A DNA stretch of 26,996 bases from a virus: IMG/VR virus record IMGVR_UViG_3300032236_000857, positions 1 to 26,996 of that record, one strand, 5' to 3'. Position 1 is the stretch's first letter. Every line of letters begins with the position of its first letter. The translations under genes and the position numbers were made by a program. Below, piece after piece: positions 1-6,703 of the stretch. The notes beneath the pieces are model-generated. The model searched no databases and was not told the origin of the DNA. It was given only the letters and a program-made list of their open reading frames with translations.

Positions 1-638
1 GCGCTAACCACGTCGCCCACAATGTAGTACGCGCCGCCTTCGGTGATCGTGATGCTCGTGACGATACCACCAGAGACAGTGACCGTGGCTGTGGCCGAGT
101 TGCCAGAACCGCCAGTCAAGGCCACGTTATAGTATGTGCCGGAAGATAGCGCGGACCCCAGTGTAGTTAGCACTAAATTAGACATCGTACCCTGCACGAT
201 GCTCGCAGGATAGTAATAGTAGTGCAGCTCGACGTTGTAGTTTTGATCCGGTGTCGGGGCCAACAAAAACGACAGTTCGTTGGAAATAGTTCCGCCCGAT
301 ACCGTTGGGCCAAAAATAGCGTAGTACTGCGGCTGGGATTGGTATGACGCGGAGGGGTACGCTTCTCGCAAGAAGTTCACATCCTTGTTGAGCAAGTAGT
401 TGTAGTTACCAGATGCGTCAATAACCGCCAAGGAATACACCGACAAAAAGTCGCCGGGGGAGGCCAAGTAAGGAGTTGTGGACGACACAACCCCCACTGA
501 ATTTTTGCGCAGCGAGGGGAACTGAATCGTATTGTGAATACGCTGTTCGGCTTGACGAATGAAAGTGTTCATGTCCACAGTCGGGACAGTGTTCTCCGTG
601 TAGTCGGTGACAGCAGTTACAAGCTGCGCGTAGTTCAT
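1..638 (-). CDS. Head-tail adaptor-like structural protein, truncated by the window edge
   Basis: An open frame runs from the ATG at 638 to position 1 without a stop, about 212 codons; the C-terminus lies outside the window. The start overlaps the stop of the upstream gene as ATGA. The N-terminus (MNYAQLVTAVTDYTEN, then DMNTFIRQAEQRIHNT) has the helical layout I associate with adaptor or tail-completion proteins of SU10/phiEco32-like podoviruses. From about residue 165 it turns into a Gly/Ser/Thr-rich beta segment (ALTGGSGNSATATVTVSGG) of the kind inserted in many phage structural proteins. The adaptor role is inferred from fold resemblance and position in the late operon; presence of a coding gene is secure. 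Confidence 0.7.
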   Translation of the reverse strand, partial: MNYAQLVTAVTDYTENTVPTVDMNTFIRQAEQRIHNTIQFPSLRKNSVGVVSSTTPYLASPGDFLSVYSLAVIDASGNYNYLLNKDVNFLREAYPSASYQSQPQYYAIFGPTVSGGTISNELSFLLAPTPDQNYNVELHYYYYPASIVQGTMSNLVLTTLGSALSSGTYYNVALTGGSGNSATATVTVSGGIVTSITITEGGAYYIVGDVVS

Positions 639-913
639 GCCATTGGTCCGCGAGATTTAATGCCTTTGGTGGCCGCGCCGTAACCGCGCATGGTGATGCC
701 TTCGGTTTCGGTTTTTTCGTTGTGGCCAATAGACACGCCGCCGTTCAAAGGTGTCCAGTTTTTACGAGTGGGCATTTCCACCGAAAAACCAATGTCTTTT
801 TCTTGCAACGCTTTACCACCCATTGTGTGGGGCGGGGCGTATTGCTCCGCTGGGCCGTTGTCACGGTTTGCGCCGTGGTGGATAGCAGGGCTATTCTTTT
901 TGGTGGGCTTCAT
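635..913 (-). CDS. Small Lys/Gly-rich phage protein, unknown function
   Basis: This encodes 92 aa beginning MKPTKKNSPAIHHGANRDNG and ending GAATKGIKSRGPMA. I start it at 913 because GGAGG lies 5 bases upstream on the minus strand; the longer frame (to 958) would overlap the preceding gene and lacks a ribosome site. It is basic, with a central GKALQEKDIGFSVEMP segment and a C-terminal KG...RG tail. No enzyme motif is visible. It sits between two other tiny basic ORFs and the adaptor-like gene, all within a few bases of each other, so it is co-translated with virion genes and may be a minor virion protein. Confidence 0.75.
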   Translation of the reverse strand: MKPTKKNSPAIHHGANRDNGPAEQYAPPHTMGGKALQEKDIGFSVEMPTRKNWTPLNGGVSIGHNEKTETEGITMRGYGAATKGIKSRGPMA

Positions 914-914
914 A

Positions 915-1115
915 TTAGCCTCCGCGCTGGTTGTTTGCACGCGCCATATTGCGGCCAACAGCTTTCATAGCTTTGCTGGTCACGCCACCTTTTTTCAACT
1001 TGGTCAAGTTGGTCTTTTTGTTCTCGTGCAACTGTTTGTCGTGCATACCAAAAGCTTTTTTGATGAGCTTCTTGTCTTGCGAGATGTCGGACTTTTCGTT
1101 TTCCATTTTTGCCAT
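915..1115 (-). CDS. Very basic small protein (66 aa), unknown function
   Basis: The product starts MAKMENEKSDISQDKKLIKK and ends AVGRNMARANNQRGG, with a KLKKGGVTSKAMKA segment. I use the ATG at 1115 because AAGGAG lies 7 bases upstream; an upstream in-frame start at 1154 would overlap the neighbouring gene's end. The stop is one base before the next gene's start. Lysine, arginine and glycine dominate, and the N-terminal half looks helical. Nothing identifies a function. One of a group of similar tiny basic ORFs in this late operon. Confidence 0.75.
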   Translation of the reverse strand: MAKMENEKSDISQDKKLIKKAFGMHDKQLHENKKTNLTKLKKGGVTSKAMKAVGRNMARANNQRGG

Positions 1116-1125
1116 GATTGGCTCC

Positions 1126-1554
1126 TTATGTCGTTGCAACTGTAACTGTACCAATACTCACGCTCAATGCCAAGTTATTTGGTGTGAGCGCAGCGTCAAA
1201 ATACTCGGAGCCCCCGACAGGGTTCCAACCCCATTGAAAAACCCGACTGCCGCCTTCGTTGACGCCGTACCCTGATTGAGTCACGCCGCCGTTGATGTTT
1301 GTTTGCAAACCATCGTTGCCAGAGACGTAGTAGCTACGGTCTGGGCGCGGGTTGCGCACGCCTTGTGGATCATCCACTGGGAACTCGCCCAAGTGTAACT
1401 GCGGATGGTCAGGGTCCCAACATGGGCCGCACACCAGCAACTCGTAGTTCCTGCCTTTGACGACCTCGCGTTTGAGACCGGTCAGCTTAAAGCGAAAACC
1501 GCAGCGATCGCACTCCGCAATCGCATTCTTGCCGGATGCAAACCGATTACCCAT
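1126..1554 (-). CDS. Zinc-ribbon phage structural-region protein
   Basis: The 142-aa product has an N-terminal zinc ribbon: CDRCGF at residues 15-20 and CGPCW about 27 residues later give four cysteines in CxxC pairs. This is followed by a conserved-looking PQLHLGEFPVDDPQGVRNPR stretch. I remember this N-terminal half as a family of phage proteins near tail and connector genes. The C-terminal half is Gly/Asn/Thr-rich, ending in a beta-like SVSIGTVTVATT. Its start shares one base with the upstream stop (TGATG), a sign of translational coupling. Function is unknown; a virion or assembly role is inferred from position. Confidence 0.8.
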   Translation of the reverse strand: MGNRFASGKNAIAECDRCGFRFKLTGLKREVVKGRNYELLVCGPCWDPDHPQLHLGEFPVDDPQGVRNPRPDRSYYVSGNDGLQTNINGGVTQSGYGVNEGGSRVFQWGWNPVGGSEYFDAALTPNNLALSVSIGTVTVATT

Positions 1555-2486
1555 CAGGTGCCCCCGATGAACATTTGTCTAGGCACGAGACGCAGCGCGG
1601 CGCGTTCTTGATCTTCGTCTGCCGCCGTCATCCACGCTTCGTCGTACTGCTGCTTCAAAACACCCAGTCGCTCCATGCCGCCGGGCACTTTGAGCGCGAT
1701 GTAGTAGGCTAACCCTGCGGCCATGCAGGGAATAAAGCGAAATGGCACGTCCATCACATTGACACCGTTGCCGGCATCCTGCGTGCGGCGCAGTCGCCAG
1801 TACACAAACTGGTATTGCTGCGAATTGTCTGGGGTTGGCCACACTGTGACGGCAGGCAAGTACTGTCTTGACACGGCAGCACCGCTATTGTGCGCGGCTG
1901 CGGTTGTGTTGTTCTGCCCACGGAAGCAGTTGTACAGATTTGTGCCGTCGGTGTAGCCGTAATTGATGGTTTCGTTATCAATTTGCACAAAACCTGCGTA
2001 GGGCATTCCCACAGTGGAGCCAACGGGGATTGTGGTGGCCGTGGCGCTGATCGCCGCCGTCAAAGTGGTGCTGGAAGACGATGTTTGGCCATCCAAACGC
2101 TGCACCCACACCTGAATTGGACGCGCTTGCTGCAATTTATTGGGCAAAGTCGCGTAGGTTGACACGCTGATGCGCGTGATTGTCAAATCCGCTTGTGTCG
2201 AGGCCACGTTTGCCCCCGTGCGGATGACATGTTCGAGCAAATCTACGGTGTCATTGGGCAGCGCGTAGGTATTTTGACCCGGAACCAAGGTAATTTCGCC
2301 TTGGTCAATCGTCCACATGTTGACGCCACGGTTTGCCCAGTCAGCAAACAGTAAGTTTAGGGAACGACGGGCTGTGCGCAGGTCGTAGCCAGTGCGCAAT
2401 TCGCTTCCGGCGCGTTCAAACGCCTCCTCAACCAAGTCGGTGAGTTGCAGATTGAACGATGTTGAGCCGGAAGTTACTGTTGCCAT
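1554..2486 (-). CDS. Connector/tail-accessory-like structural protein with an inserted beta domain
   Basis: The product is 310 aa. Residues 10-90 are a helical region (LTDLVEEAFERAG, ARRSLNLLFADWANRGVNMW) followed by a GEITLVPGQNTYALP strand segment. Residues 130-210 look like an inserted domain (TTIPVGSTVGMPYAGFVQID, then CFRGQ...AAAHNSGAAV), a module seen in many phage structural proteins. Residues 210-310 resume with VTVWPTPD...FVYWRLRR and a helical tail. The layout resembles head-tail connector or tail-accessory proteins. It is coupled to the zinc-ribbon gene by TGATG. The precise morphogenetic role is inference; the structural assignment rests on layout and context. Confidence 0.7.
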   Translation of the reverse strand: MATVTSGSTSFNLQLTDLVEEAFERAGSELRTGYDLRTARRSLNLLFADWANRGVNMWTIDQGEITLVPGQNTYALPNDTVDLLEHVIRTGANVASTQADLTITRISVSTYATLPNKLQQARPIQVWVQRLDGQTSSSSTTLTAAISATATTIPVGSTVGMPYAGFVQIDNETINYGYTDGTNLYNCFRGQNNTTAAAHNSGAAVSRQYLPAVTVWPTPDNSQQYQFVYWRLRRTQDAGNGVNVMDVPFRFIPCMAAGLAYYIALKVPGGMERLGVLKQQYDEAWMTAADEDQERAALRLVPRQMFIGGT

Positions 2487-2488
2487 GA

Positions 2489-2722
2489 TTATTTCTTCGC
2501 AGTTTTTGCGGAATCAATGAATGCCTGCTCCGTTGGAGCACCCTTAGCACCGGGTTTGCGCATTTTTTCACCACGCTTGCGCTTGGCGTTGATGTTCGCA
2601 TAAAGCCCGACCTTGCCGCCCTTTTTGTACTCGGTGAAGTCGGTGTCGTCGCGGCGTGCTTTGCGCGTACCGCTTGGCATCTTTGAGGGGGACACTGCCC
2701 CCATACCGCGACTGGCCATCAT
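2489..2722 (-). CDS. Small basic protein (77 aa), unknown function
   Basis: The product starts MMASRGMGAVSPSKMPSGTR and carries DDTDFTEYKKGGKVGLYAN, then a KRKRGEKMRKPGAKGAP segment; it is strongly basic. The start region is ATGATG, where the second base set also contains the TGA stop of the preceding gene, so either ATG could be used. No good ribosome site precedes it, which favours coupling to the upstream ORF. The family is familiar to me only as small phage proteins near tail and connector genes. Function unknown. Confidence 0.75.
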   Translation of the reverse strand: MMASRGMGAVSPSKMPSGTRKARRDDTDFTEYKKGGKVGLYANINAKRKRGEKMRKPGAKGAPTEQAFIDSAKTAKK

Positions 2723-2913
2723 TTGCGTTTAGCCATCCCGCCGCCGCACAGAGCTTTGGCTTTGTCTTGCTCAAACTGGTGCCCCGCAGAATGCTTCATG
2801 AATTCGCCGCTATGGTGTTTGTGGCCACCATCTTCGTGCTTTTTCATGGCGTCGTGGTGCATTTGGTGTGCAGGGAACTTGTCTTCGTTCATGTAAGGAA
2901 AATCGTTTTTCAT
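2719..2913 (-). CDS. Histidine-rich small protein (64 aa), unknown function
   Basis: The chosen start at 2913 has AAGGAGC 6 bases upstream; a longer frame to 3018 overlaps the preceding gene in another frame and is not supported. The product (MKNDFPYMNEDKFPAHQMHH...) has about ten histidines in 64 residues, several in HH or HxHH arrangement (QMHHDAMKKHEDGGHKHHSG), then ends CGGGMAKRK. Clustered histidines could bind metal, but no known metal-protein fold is recognisable. It belongs to the tiny-ORF group in the late operon. Confidence 0.7.
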   Translation of the reverse strand: MKNDFPYMNEDKFPAHQMHHDAMKKHEDGGHKHHSGEFMKHSAGHQFEQDKAKALCGGGMAKRK

Positions 2914-2926
2914 TTGAAGCTCCTTA

Positions 2927-3262
2927 TTACTTGGACTTGGCTTTGCCAGTGCCGATGCTGTTGCCAGCCATTTTGATGACGCGACCTTTGGTCTTGCCGC
3001 GCTCGGCCAAGCCATCACGGCTAGGAGCAGCAGTGCGCACCTTGGCCATTTTTTCGGTTGTCAAACCCTTTTTTTCGCTAGTACCAGTGGTACCGATTGT
3101 GCTTCCTTTAGCCATGAGGCCTCCTGTAGAAAATTTGCGGCCTTTGTCGGCCTTGCTGAAATCTTGTCCCACAGACTGAGGGACTCCGGCTTTCTTGGCG
3201 AACGCGGCGTTGTGCGCCACGGCCTCCATGAACTTGTGTTGTTTTTTACTCGTGCTCGGCAT
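2927..3262 (-). CDS. Small basic phage protein of the SKKQHKFM type
   Basis: The 111-aa product starts MPSTSKKQHKFMEAVAHNAA and continues AKKAGVPQSVGQDFSKADKG, a sequence pattern I recognise from numerous phage genomes as a conserved protein of unknown function. The C-terminal half is low-complexity Gly/Thr/Lys. I prefer the ATG at 3262, which has AAGGTGG 8 bases upstream, to the GTG at 3274, which sits too close to that site. It overlaps the holin-like gene by 17 bases. Function unknown; likely virion-associated from position. Confidence 0.75.
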   Translation of the reverse strand: MPSTSKKQHKFMEAVAHNAAFAKKAGVPQSVGQDFSKADKGRKFSTGGLMAKGSTIGTTGTSEKKGLTTEKMAKVRTAAPSRDGLAERGKTKGRVIKMAGNSIGTGKAKSK

Positions 3263-3446
3263 CTTGGGCACCACCTTTTTTGCCTAATAAACGCTGCACG
3301 GTATCGGTTTCGTAGATACGAATACACATCCAAACAACAGTTAAAAGCGCAGATATGGCAGGCAACACTTCCATGAGTGTACCCACAACGGTCACGACGG
3401 ACAAGGCGTCTACAGCCATCTTTGCAGTTTCTTGATTGTGTGTCAT
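3246..3446 (-). CDS. Putative holin-like small membrane protein
   Basis: The 66-aa product has a polar N-terminus (MTHNQETAKMAVDAL), one or two hydrophobic stretches (about residues 15-42, SVVTVVGTLMEVLPAISALL then TVVWMCIRI) and a charged C-terminus (LLGKKGGAQDAEHE). The pattern LPAIxALLTxVWxxIRIYE is one I associate with phage holins. Size and topology fit a class II holin that would form the membrane lesion for lysis. No endolysin or spanin is visible beside it, so the lysis assignment rests on topology alone. Confidence 0.6.
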   Translation of the reverse strand: MTHNQETAKMAVDALSVVTVVGTLMEVLPAISALLTVVWMCIRIYETDTVQRLLGKKGGAQDAEHE

Positions 3447-3447
3447 A

Positions 3448-3693
3448 TCAACATTTCCACGCCCGAAGGCTTTTGTTAATCCGGCTGTCTGGGTCTTTGG
3501 CGGTCTTGGTCGAAGTCAATTTCTTCTTCATCCCTTCCATCCGCGCACAGAAAGAATCCTTGCGTTTGCCGCCTTCGGGCTGAGGTGCTTTTAAGTTCAT
3601 CCCCGCCTTCTTTGCGGACGCTCGCCCTTTGGCGTTCAAGCCGCCATTGGGATTCTTGCCTTCTTTGCGTTGCCATGCTGGTGTCTTTGCCAT
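3448..3693 (-). CDS. DUF6321-like small phage protein
   Basis: The 81-aa product starts MAKTPAWQRKEGKNPNGGLN, continues AKGRASAKKAG and has SFCARMEGMKKKLTSTKTAK followed by DPDSRINKSLRAWKC. This combination matches a phage family I know as DUF6321 (from memory). It is basic, with a nearly invariant-looking CARM...KKKLT core. Function is unknown in the family. Its start lies one base after the stop of the glycosyltransferase gene, and its stop is one base before the holin-like gene, so it is in the middle of one transcription unit. Confidence 0.8.
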   Translation of the reverse strand: MAKTPAWQRKEGKNPNGGLNAKGRASAKKAGMNLKAPQPEGGKRKDSFCARMEGMKKKLTSTKTAKDPDSRINKSLRAWKC

Positions 3694-3694
3694 G

Positions 3695-4429
3695 TTATGC
3701 CGCCTTCAATTTTGCCTGCTGCTGGGCTTCCAGCATGGGCTTGATAACGTCTTCAACGAAGTCGCGTTTGAACTCTTCTTGGCCAATGTGGGGCAAGCTG
3801 ATCTCAGCGTCCACCCAGCACTCAAACCCCGCCTCGCGTGCGCGATCACAGAACAGGTAGTCCTCGCCGGTGTACTTCTTGTCGCGCAAGGCGAAGTCAA
3901 ACACCGCAAACGCAGTCTCGTTCTCGCGGGTCTCGTACTCCCACTCGGGATGGTCAGCAATGAGCTTCTCGATCACGTAGCGCTTGATGAGCATGAACCC
4001 TGTGCCCACGCGGTTGACCTTGAGCATAGACCCATCAAAGATCATGTCGCCGTTGTCGTCGCGGGGGATGTCAAGGAAGAAGAATTTGTCCGAGGCGCGG
4101 CGTGGATACAGGCCGGCAGCAACGTCTTTGTCGCCACTTTGCGCCAGCAAGCGCATCACGTCGTCGGGCATGACCACCACATCGGAGTCGATGAACAACA
4201 TCTCGGTGCAGTCGGACTTCATGAACTCATTGACCAAAGAGTTGCGTGCCATCGGGATGATGGAGCAGCCGGCCATATAGCTCATTTGAATACCGACACC
4301 GTGGTTGAACGCCAAAGGCATGAGTTGAGCCAGGCTGAACGCCGTCTTGATGTTCAGCTTCCCGTCATACGTCGGGATCGCAACGAAAACCTTGCGCCCC
4401 GCTAGCTCAACTTGCTTGGTATCAGCCAT
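3695..4429 (-). CDS. GT-A fold glycosyltransferase (family 2-like)
   Basis: The 244-aa product has an N-terminal nucleotide-binding strand (KVFVAIPTYDG, residues 13-23), the metal-binding motif LFIDSDVVV (DSD at residues 81-83) and an acidic pair GEDYLFCDRA (ED at 189-190) in the place of the catalytic base of GT-A enzymes. It lacks a membrane segment, so it is probably soluble. The expected role is transfer of a sugar from a nucleotide-sugar to an acceptor, which I cannot identify. Embedded between structural genes and overlapping the previous gene by 8 bases, it might decorate a virion protein, or alter host surface sugars. Confidence 0.8.
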   Translation of the reverse strand: MADTKQVELAGRKVFVAIPTYDGKLNIKTAFSLAQLMPLAFNHGVGIQMSYMAGCSIIPMARNSLVNEFMKSDCTEMLFIDSDVVVMPDDVMRLLAQSGDKDVAAGLYPRRASDKFFFLDIPRDDNGDMIFDGSMLKVNRVGTGFMLIKRYVIEKLIADHPEWEYETRENETAFAVFDFALRDKKYTGEDYLFCDRAREAGFECWVDAEISLPHIGQEEFKRDFVEDVIKPMLEAQQQAKLKAA

Positions 4430-4934
4430 ACGTCACTTGCGTAGAGGTGATGTTCGACGAGTTTGCATAAATACCTGCTTGGCACAAAGCACCTTCGCCG
4501 GGCAAAAGCACTTGATACGGTTGCAAGTTAGTGCCCGTGTTGATACCAAGAACCCACGCTCCGCCATTTGCTACGTAGTTACAAACTGTGCTTGTTGCGA
4601 TCGTGCCGGAGTTCAAATCCGTGATGGTGAAAGTATTGGCGTCCACCACAGTGATCGTGTAGTTACCTGACACAGGAGCCACGTTGCTGGCAGCAACATA
4701 AGCAATGCCCACTTTTGCGCCAGTTTGCAAGCCATGACCGCTAGAAGTAACCGTCACAGTTGTTCCGCTACGCCCGTAGGTGGCTGCTGTTGGAGCAACT
4801 AACGTATCAAAAAAGTCAACGTACCCCGCAGTGCCGTTACCAATAACGGTGGCTTGTTTCAAGCGCACGCGGCCAACGTATAAAAATCCAACGCCTTGAA
4901 CCTTAGCGGTTCTTACGTCATATTGCATTGTCAT
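4422..4934 (-). CDS. Virion structural protein with an inserted FCCH-like beta domain
   Basis: The 170-aa product has a short outer domain split by a beta insertion. Residues 1-50 (VRTAKVQGVGFLYVGRVRLK...YVDFFDT) join in sense with residues 125-155 (AWVLGINTG...YQVLLPGEG). Between them residues 52-117 (TTVTVTSSGHGLQTGAKVGI...GNYTITVVDANTFTI) read like the small FCCH/Ig-like module found in phage structural proteins. AAAGGAGA sits upstream of the ATG at 4934. The upstream terminator separates it from the next gene. Exact role in the particle is not determinable from sequence. Confidence 0.7.
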   Translation of the reverse strand: MTMQYDVRTAKVQGVGFLYVGRVRLKQATVIGNGTAGYVDFFDTLVAPTAATYGRSGTTVTVTSSGHGLQTGAKVGIAYVAASNVAPVSGNYTITVVDANTFTITDLNSGTIATSTVCNYVANGGAWVLGINTGTNLQPYQVLLPGEGALCQAGIYANSSNITSTQVTYG

Positions 4935-4950
4935 GATTGATCTCCTTTAA

Positions 4951-4980
4951 AAGCCAAAGAAGGGGGCCGAAGCCCCCGCT
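4951..4980 (-). terminator. Rho-independent terminator with UUCG tetraloop
   Basis: On the minus strand GGGGGC-TTCG-GCCCCC is followed by TTCTTTGGCTTTT. The perfect 6-bp GC stem lies just after the stop at 4984, so it would end or attenuate transcription from the 237-aa structural gene. The T tract is interrupted, so read-through into the downstream structural genes is likely. Confidence 0.75.
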
Positions 4981-4983
4981 CAA

Positions 4984-5697
4984 TCAATCAAAATTACCGT
5001 ATGGGTACGCGGTAGCAGTGCCGATGTTTGTATCGAGCTGTGTGTAACGCACCGCTGCGGTAAACGTGCCGGCAGTGATCGTTGGCAAAGTTGTGCCCGA
5101 ACCGCCTGAGTAGGGGATGGTGAAAGTCACAACCACTTGGGAGAAAGTAGCAGGTTCAATCACGCCATTGGGGTTTGTGAAGTCCACGGTTGTGGAGTTG
5201 GTGGCCAACAACTGAGCACCGGTTTGCACAATGGTGTTACGCGCAGCGGAAGCGTTTGCACTTGTGATGCTGCCGTAAGTTGTGTCGTTGAATGCGTTGC
5301 CAATCTGGACAGAAACGGTTCCGATTGTGCCGCCGGTAGCTGTAATAGCCACGTTGGTGTCGATCAAGAAGTCGTTGATGTTGGAGCCCACGGGCACGTA
5401 AAACACGATGCCGCGATACAAAGTACCAGAGCCGCCTGTGCCAGCGTCAGCAGTGATGACTGCCGCAGTGGGAGGATACGCTGTGGCGCTGCGTGTGTAC
5501 ACAGTACCGTTGACGTTGGGGATCAAGTTGCCGTTGACAAACTGGCCGGAACCGCCAGCATAACCCGCAGTGGCTGCGGTGCTGTTTGTCAAAACAATGG
5601 AGCAGTCTTGAACGAGGTCGGTGTAACCGACATCACGAACTGGGCCAAAACGAGCGTTACCGGCCAGAATTGGGCCGGAGAAGGTGGAGCGTGCCAT
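4984..5697 (-). CDS. Phage structural protein, beta-rich, unknown precise role
   Basis: The product is 237 aa, starts MARSTFSGPILAGNARFGPV and is rich in Thr, Ala, Gly and Asn with alternating beta-type sequence (SVQIGNAFNDTTYG, QVVVTFTIPYSGG), as in capsid or tail surface proteins. There is no signal peptide or membrane segment. AAGGAC is placed 10 bases upstream of the start. It is bracketed by a promoter candidate upstream and a hairpin terminator downstream, so it may be expressed as its own strong unit, which suits an abundant virion protein. The structural role is inferred. Confidence 0.65.
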   Translation of the reverse strand: MARSTFSGPILAGNARFGPVRDVGYTDLVQDCSIVLTNSTAATAGYAGGSGQFVNGNLIPNVNGTVYTRSATAYPPTAAVITADAGTGGSGTLYRGIVFYVPVGSNINDFLIDTNVAITATGGTIGTVSVQIGNAFNDTTYGSITSANASAARNTIVQTGAQLLATNSTTVDFTNPNGVIEPATFSQVVVTFTIPYSGGSGTTLPTITAGTFTAAVRYTQLDTNIGTATAYPYGNFD

Positions 5698-5709
5698 GAC
5701 TAAAAGTCC

Positions 5710-5799
5710 TTATGCAAAAGTCCCTGTACCGATCGTTGCATCGTCTGCTGGGTCAGTGGTGGTACAGGTAGAGAATCCCAGACGTATGGTGACTATACA
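5710..5799 (-). pseudogene. Possible 3' remnant of a gene cut by the homing endonuclease insertion
   Basis: Between the endonuclease stop and the next gene there is a stop-free frame that ends in TAA at 5710-5712, just before the ribosome site of the 237-aa gene. It reads CIVTIRLGFSTCTTTDPADD then ATIGTGTFA, which looks like ordinary protein sequence, but there is no ATG, GTG or TTG start after its upstream stop at 5800. I infer a C-terminal remnant of an older ORF. It could also be chance, since the frame is only about 29 codons. Confidence 0.3.
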
Positions 5800-5819
5800 T
5801 CATTTTGGAGGGAACGCAA
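5792..5819 (-). promoter_or_regulatory. Candidate sigma70 promoter for the 237-aa structural gene
   Basis: On the minus strand TTGCGT (5814-5819) and TATAGT (5792-5797) are 16 bases apart. The -10 matches 5 of 6 consensus bases and overlaps the stop codon of the endonuclease gene; the -35 is weak (3 of 6). It would give a leader of about 90 bases containing an 8-bp inverted repeat (CCTGTACC at 5723-5730 with GGTACAGG at 5761-5768). Confidence 0.4.
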
Positions 5820-6542
5820 GGGCTTCTTTTTTCGCGCTTCTAGCATTTTGGCTTTCCAAATGGGGTCCGCCCAAAGCGCTTTTGCTGCCGCAGCTTTTGC
5901 TGCTTTGACTTCTGCGCGGTTAGCAATTTCTTGGTTGTTAGCTGTTTGTTTAGCGGCGTATTCTGGATCAGCCCATTGTGCTTTTGCTTGCGCACTTGTT
6001 TTGGCTTTAGACGCTTTTGTATTGCGCCCGCGCTTGATACCTTCTTCACGTTTGCTGCGTGTTGTAGGGTCTGTCCATGTTACCGCGCTGTTCTCCGCCT
6101 TGAGTGCGCGTGCCTCGGGCGTGCCTTGTGCTGCCTTTTGTGCTGCGACGACTTTGGCTCGGTACTCTGGGCGTTGCCATTTATCTAAGGACTCCTCCCT
6201 CAAATGTTGTTTTTCAGCTTTAGATCGCACAGACCCACTCGCACCTTCTCCTCCATCTGTGAGGTTAAACAAAGTCCCTGTTTTTAAGTTTCGGCGACCG
6301 TACAGTGCAATCAGCTCAACTTCTTTAGCAAACGCTTCTTCCTCAGACTCTGTTTCAAACACGCGCTCGCATGTTGCTACAAGGCTTCGTTGCTTCAAAT
6401 GCGAAATGAAGTCTTGGAATGGTTTGTTGTGGGACCCTCTGGACCAATGGGAAATGTCCCTGTCGCCAGTACCCTTACCAACATACACGGGTTGGTCTTT
6501 TTTTAACGGGCGTGGGTCGCGGTACACATACACATAAAACAT
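5793..6542 (-). CDS. GIY-YIG homing endonuclease
   Basis: The 249-aa product has an N-terminal GIY-YIG-type nuclease domain: FYVYVYRD at residues 2-9, PVYVGKGTGDRD at 19-29 (YVG takes the YIG place, with R28 as the expected catalytic arginine), a glutamate-rich helix with EVELIALYGRR (74-84) and LFNLTDGGEGASG (91-103). The C-terminal half has repeated short DNA-binding modules: TWTDPTTRSKREEGIK, AQWADPEYAAKQ and ALWADPIWKAKM, resembling NUMOD3-type repeats. It would cut an allele lacking the insertion and be copied by repair. It is free-standing between the capsid gene and a structural gene, with AAGGAG upstream and its own promoter. Confidence 0.88.
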   Translation of the reverse strand: MFYVYVYRDPRPLKKDQPVYVGKGTGDRDISHWSRGSHNKPFQDFISHLKQRSLVATCERVFETESEEEAFAKEVELIALYGRRNLKTGTLFNLTDGGEGASGSVRSKAEKQHLREESLDKWQRPEYRAKVVAAQKAAQGTPEARALKAENSAVTWTDPTTRSKREEGIKRGRNTKASKAKTSAQAKAQWADPEYAAKQTANNQEIANRAEVKAAKAAAAKALWADPIWKAKMLEARKKKPLRSLQNDV

Positions 6543-6567
6543 AAAAGCTCCTTTGGTTGATACCCCA

Positions 6568-6596
6568 ACTATACACCAATGGATGGCGATTTACAA
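6568..6596 (-). promoter_or_regulatory. Candidate sigma70 promoter for the homing endonuclease
   Basis: On the minus strand TTGTAA (6591-6596) and TATAGT (6568-6573) are exactly 17 bases apart; matches are 4 of 6 and 5 of 6. It lies downstream of the capsid terminator and 26 bases before the endonuclease ATG, so the endonuclease can be transcribed independently of the late operon. Confidence 0.6.
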
Positions 6597-6652
6597 ATAA
6601 TTTTCTAAATACTTTTCGAAAAATAGTTTTGATACAGGTAATGTGCTGCGCC

Positions 6653-6686
6653 AAAAAAAAAAAGGGCCCCGAAGGGCCCTTTTTTT
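6653..6686 (-). terminator. Bidirectional Rho-independent terminator after the major capsid gene
   Basis: On the minus strand seven A, GGGCCC-TTCG-GGGCCC and eleven T follow the capsid stop (6704). The stem can extend through the A/T flanks, and the plus strand also has A's before and seven T's after, so it can work both ways. It is a textbook strong terminator placed right after the most highly expressed virion gene. Confidence 0.9.
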
Positions 6687-6703
6687 GGTACTTTGGTTTC
6701 TTT

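Noticed and set aside
3629-4405. 258-aa plus-strand frame
   Set aside because: It is antisense to the glycosyltransferase, whose DSD and ED motifs, start overlap and operon position are convincing; the plus frame has no ribosome site and looks like a shadow.
5684-5908. 74-aa plus-strand ORF at the endonuclease end
   Set aside because: It is antisense to two minus-strand genes, starts without a good site and has low-complexity Leu runs at its end.
5848-6537. 229-aa plus-strand frame
   Set aside because: Antisense to the GIY-YIG gene; rich in Ser, Ala and Leu as expected from the reverse complement of a Lys/Ala/Glu-rich gene; no ribosome site.
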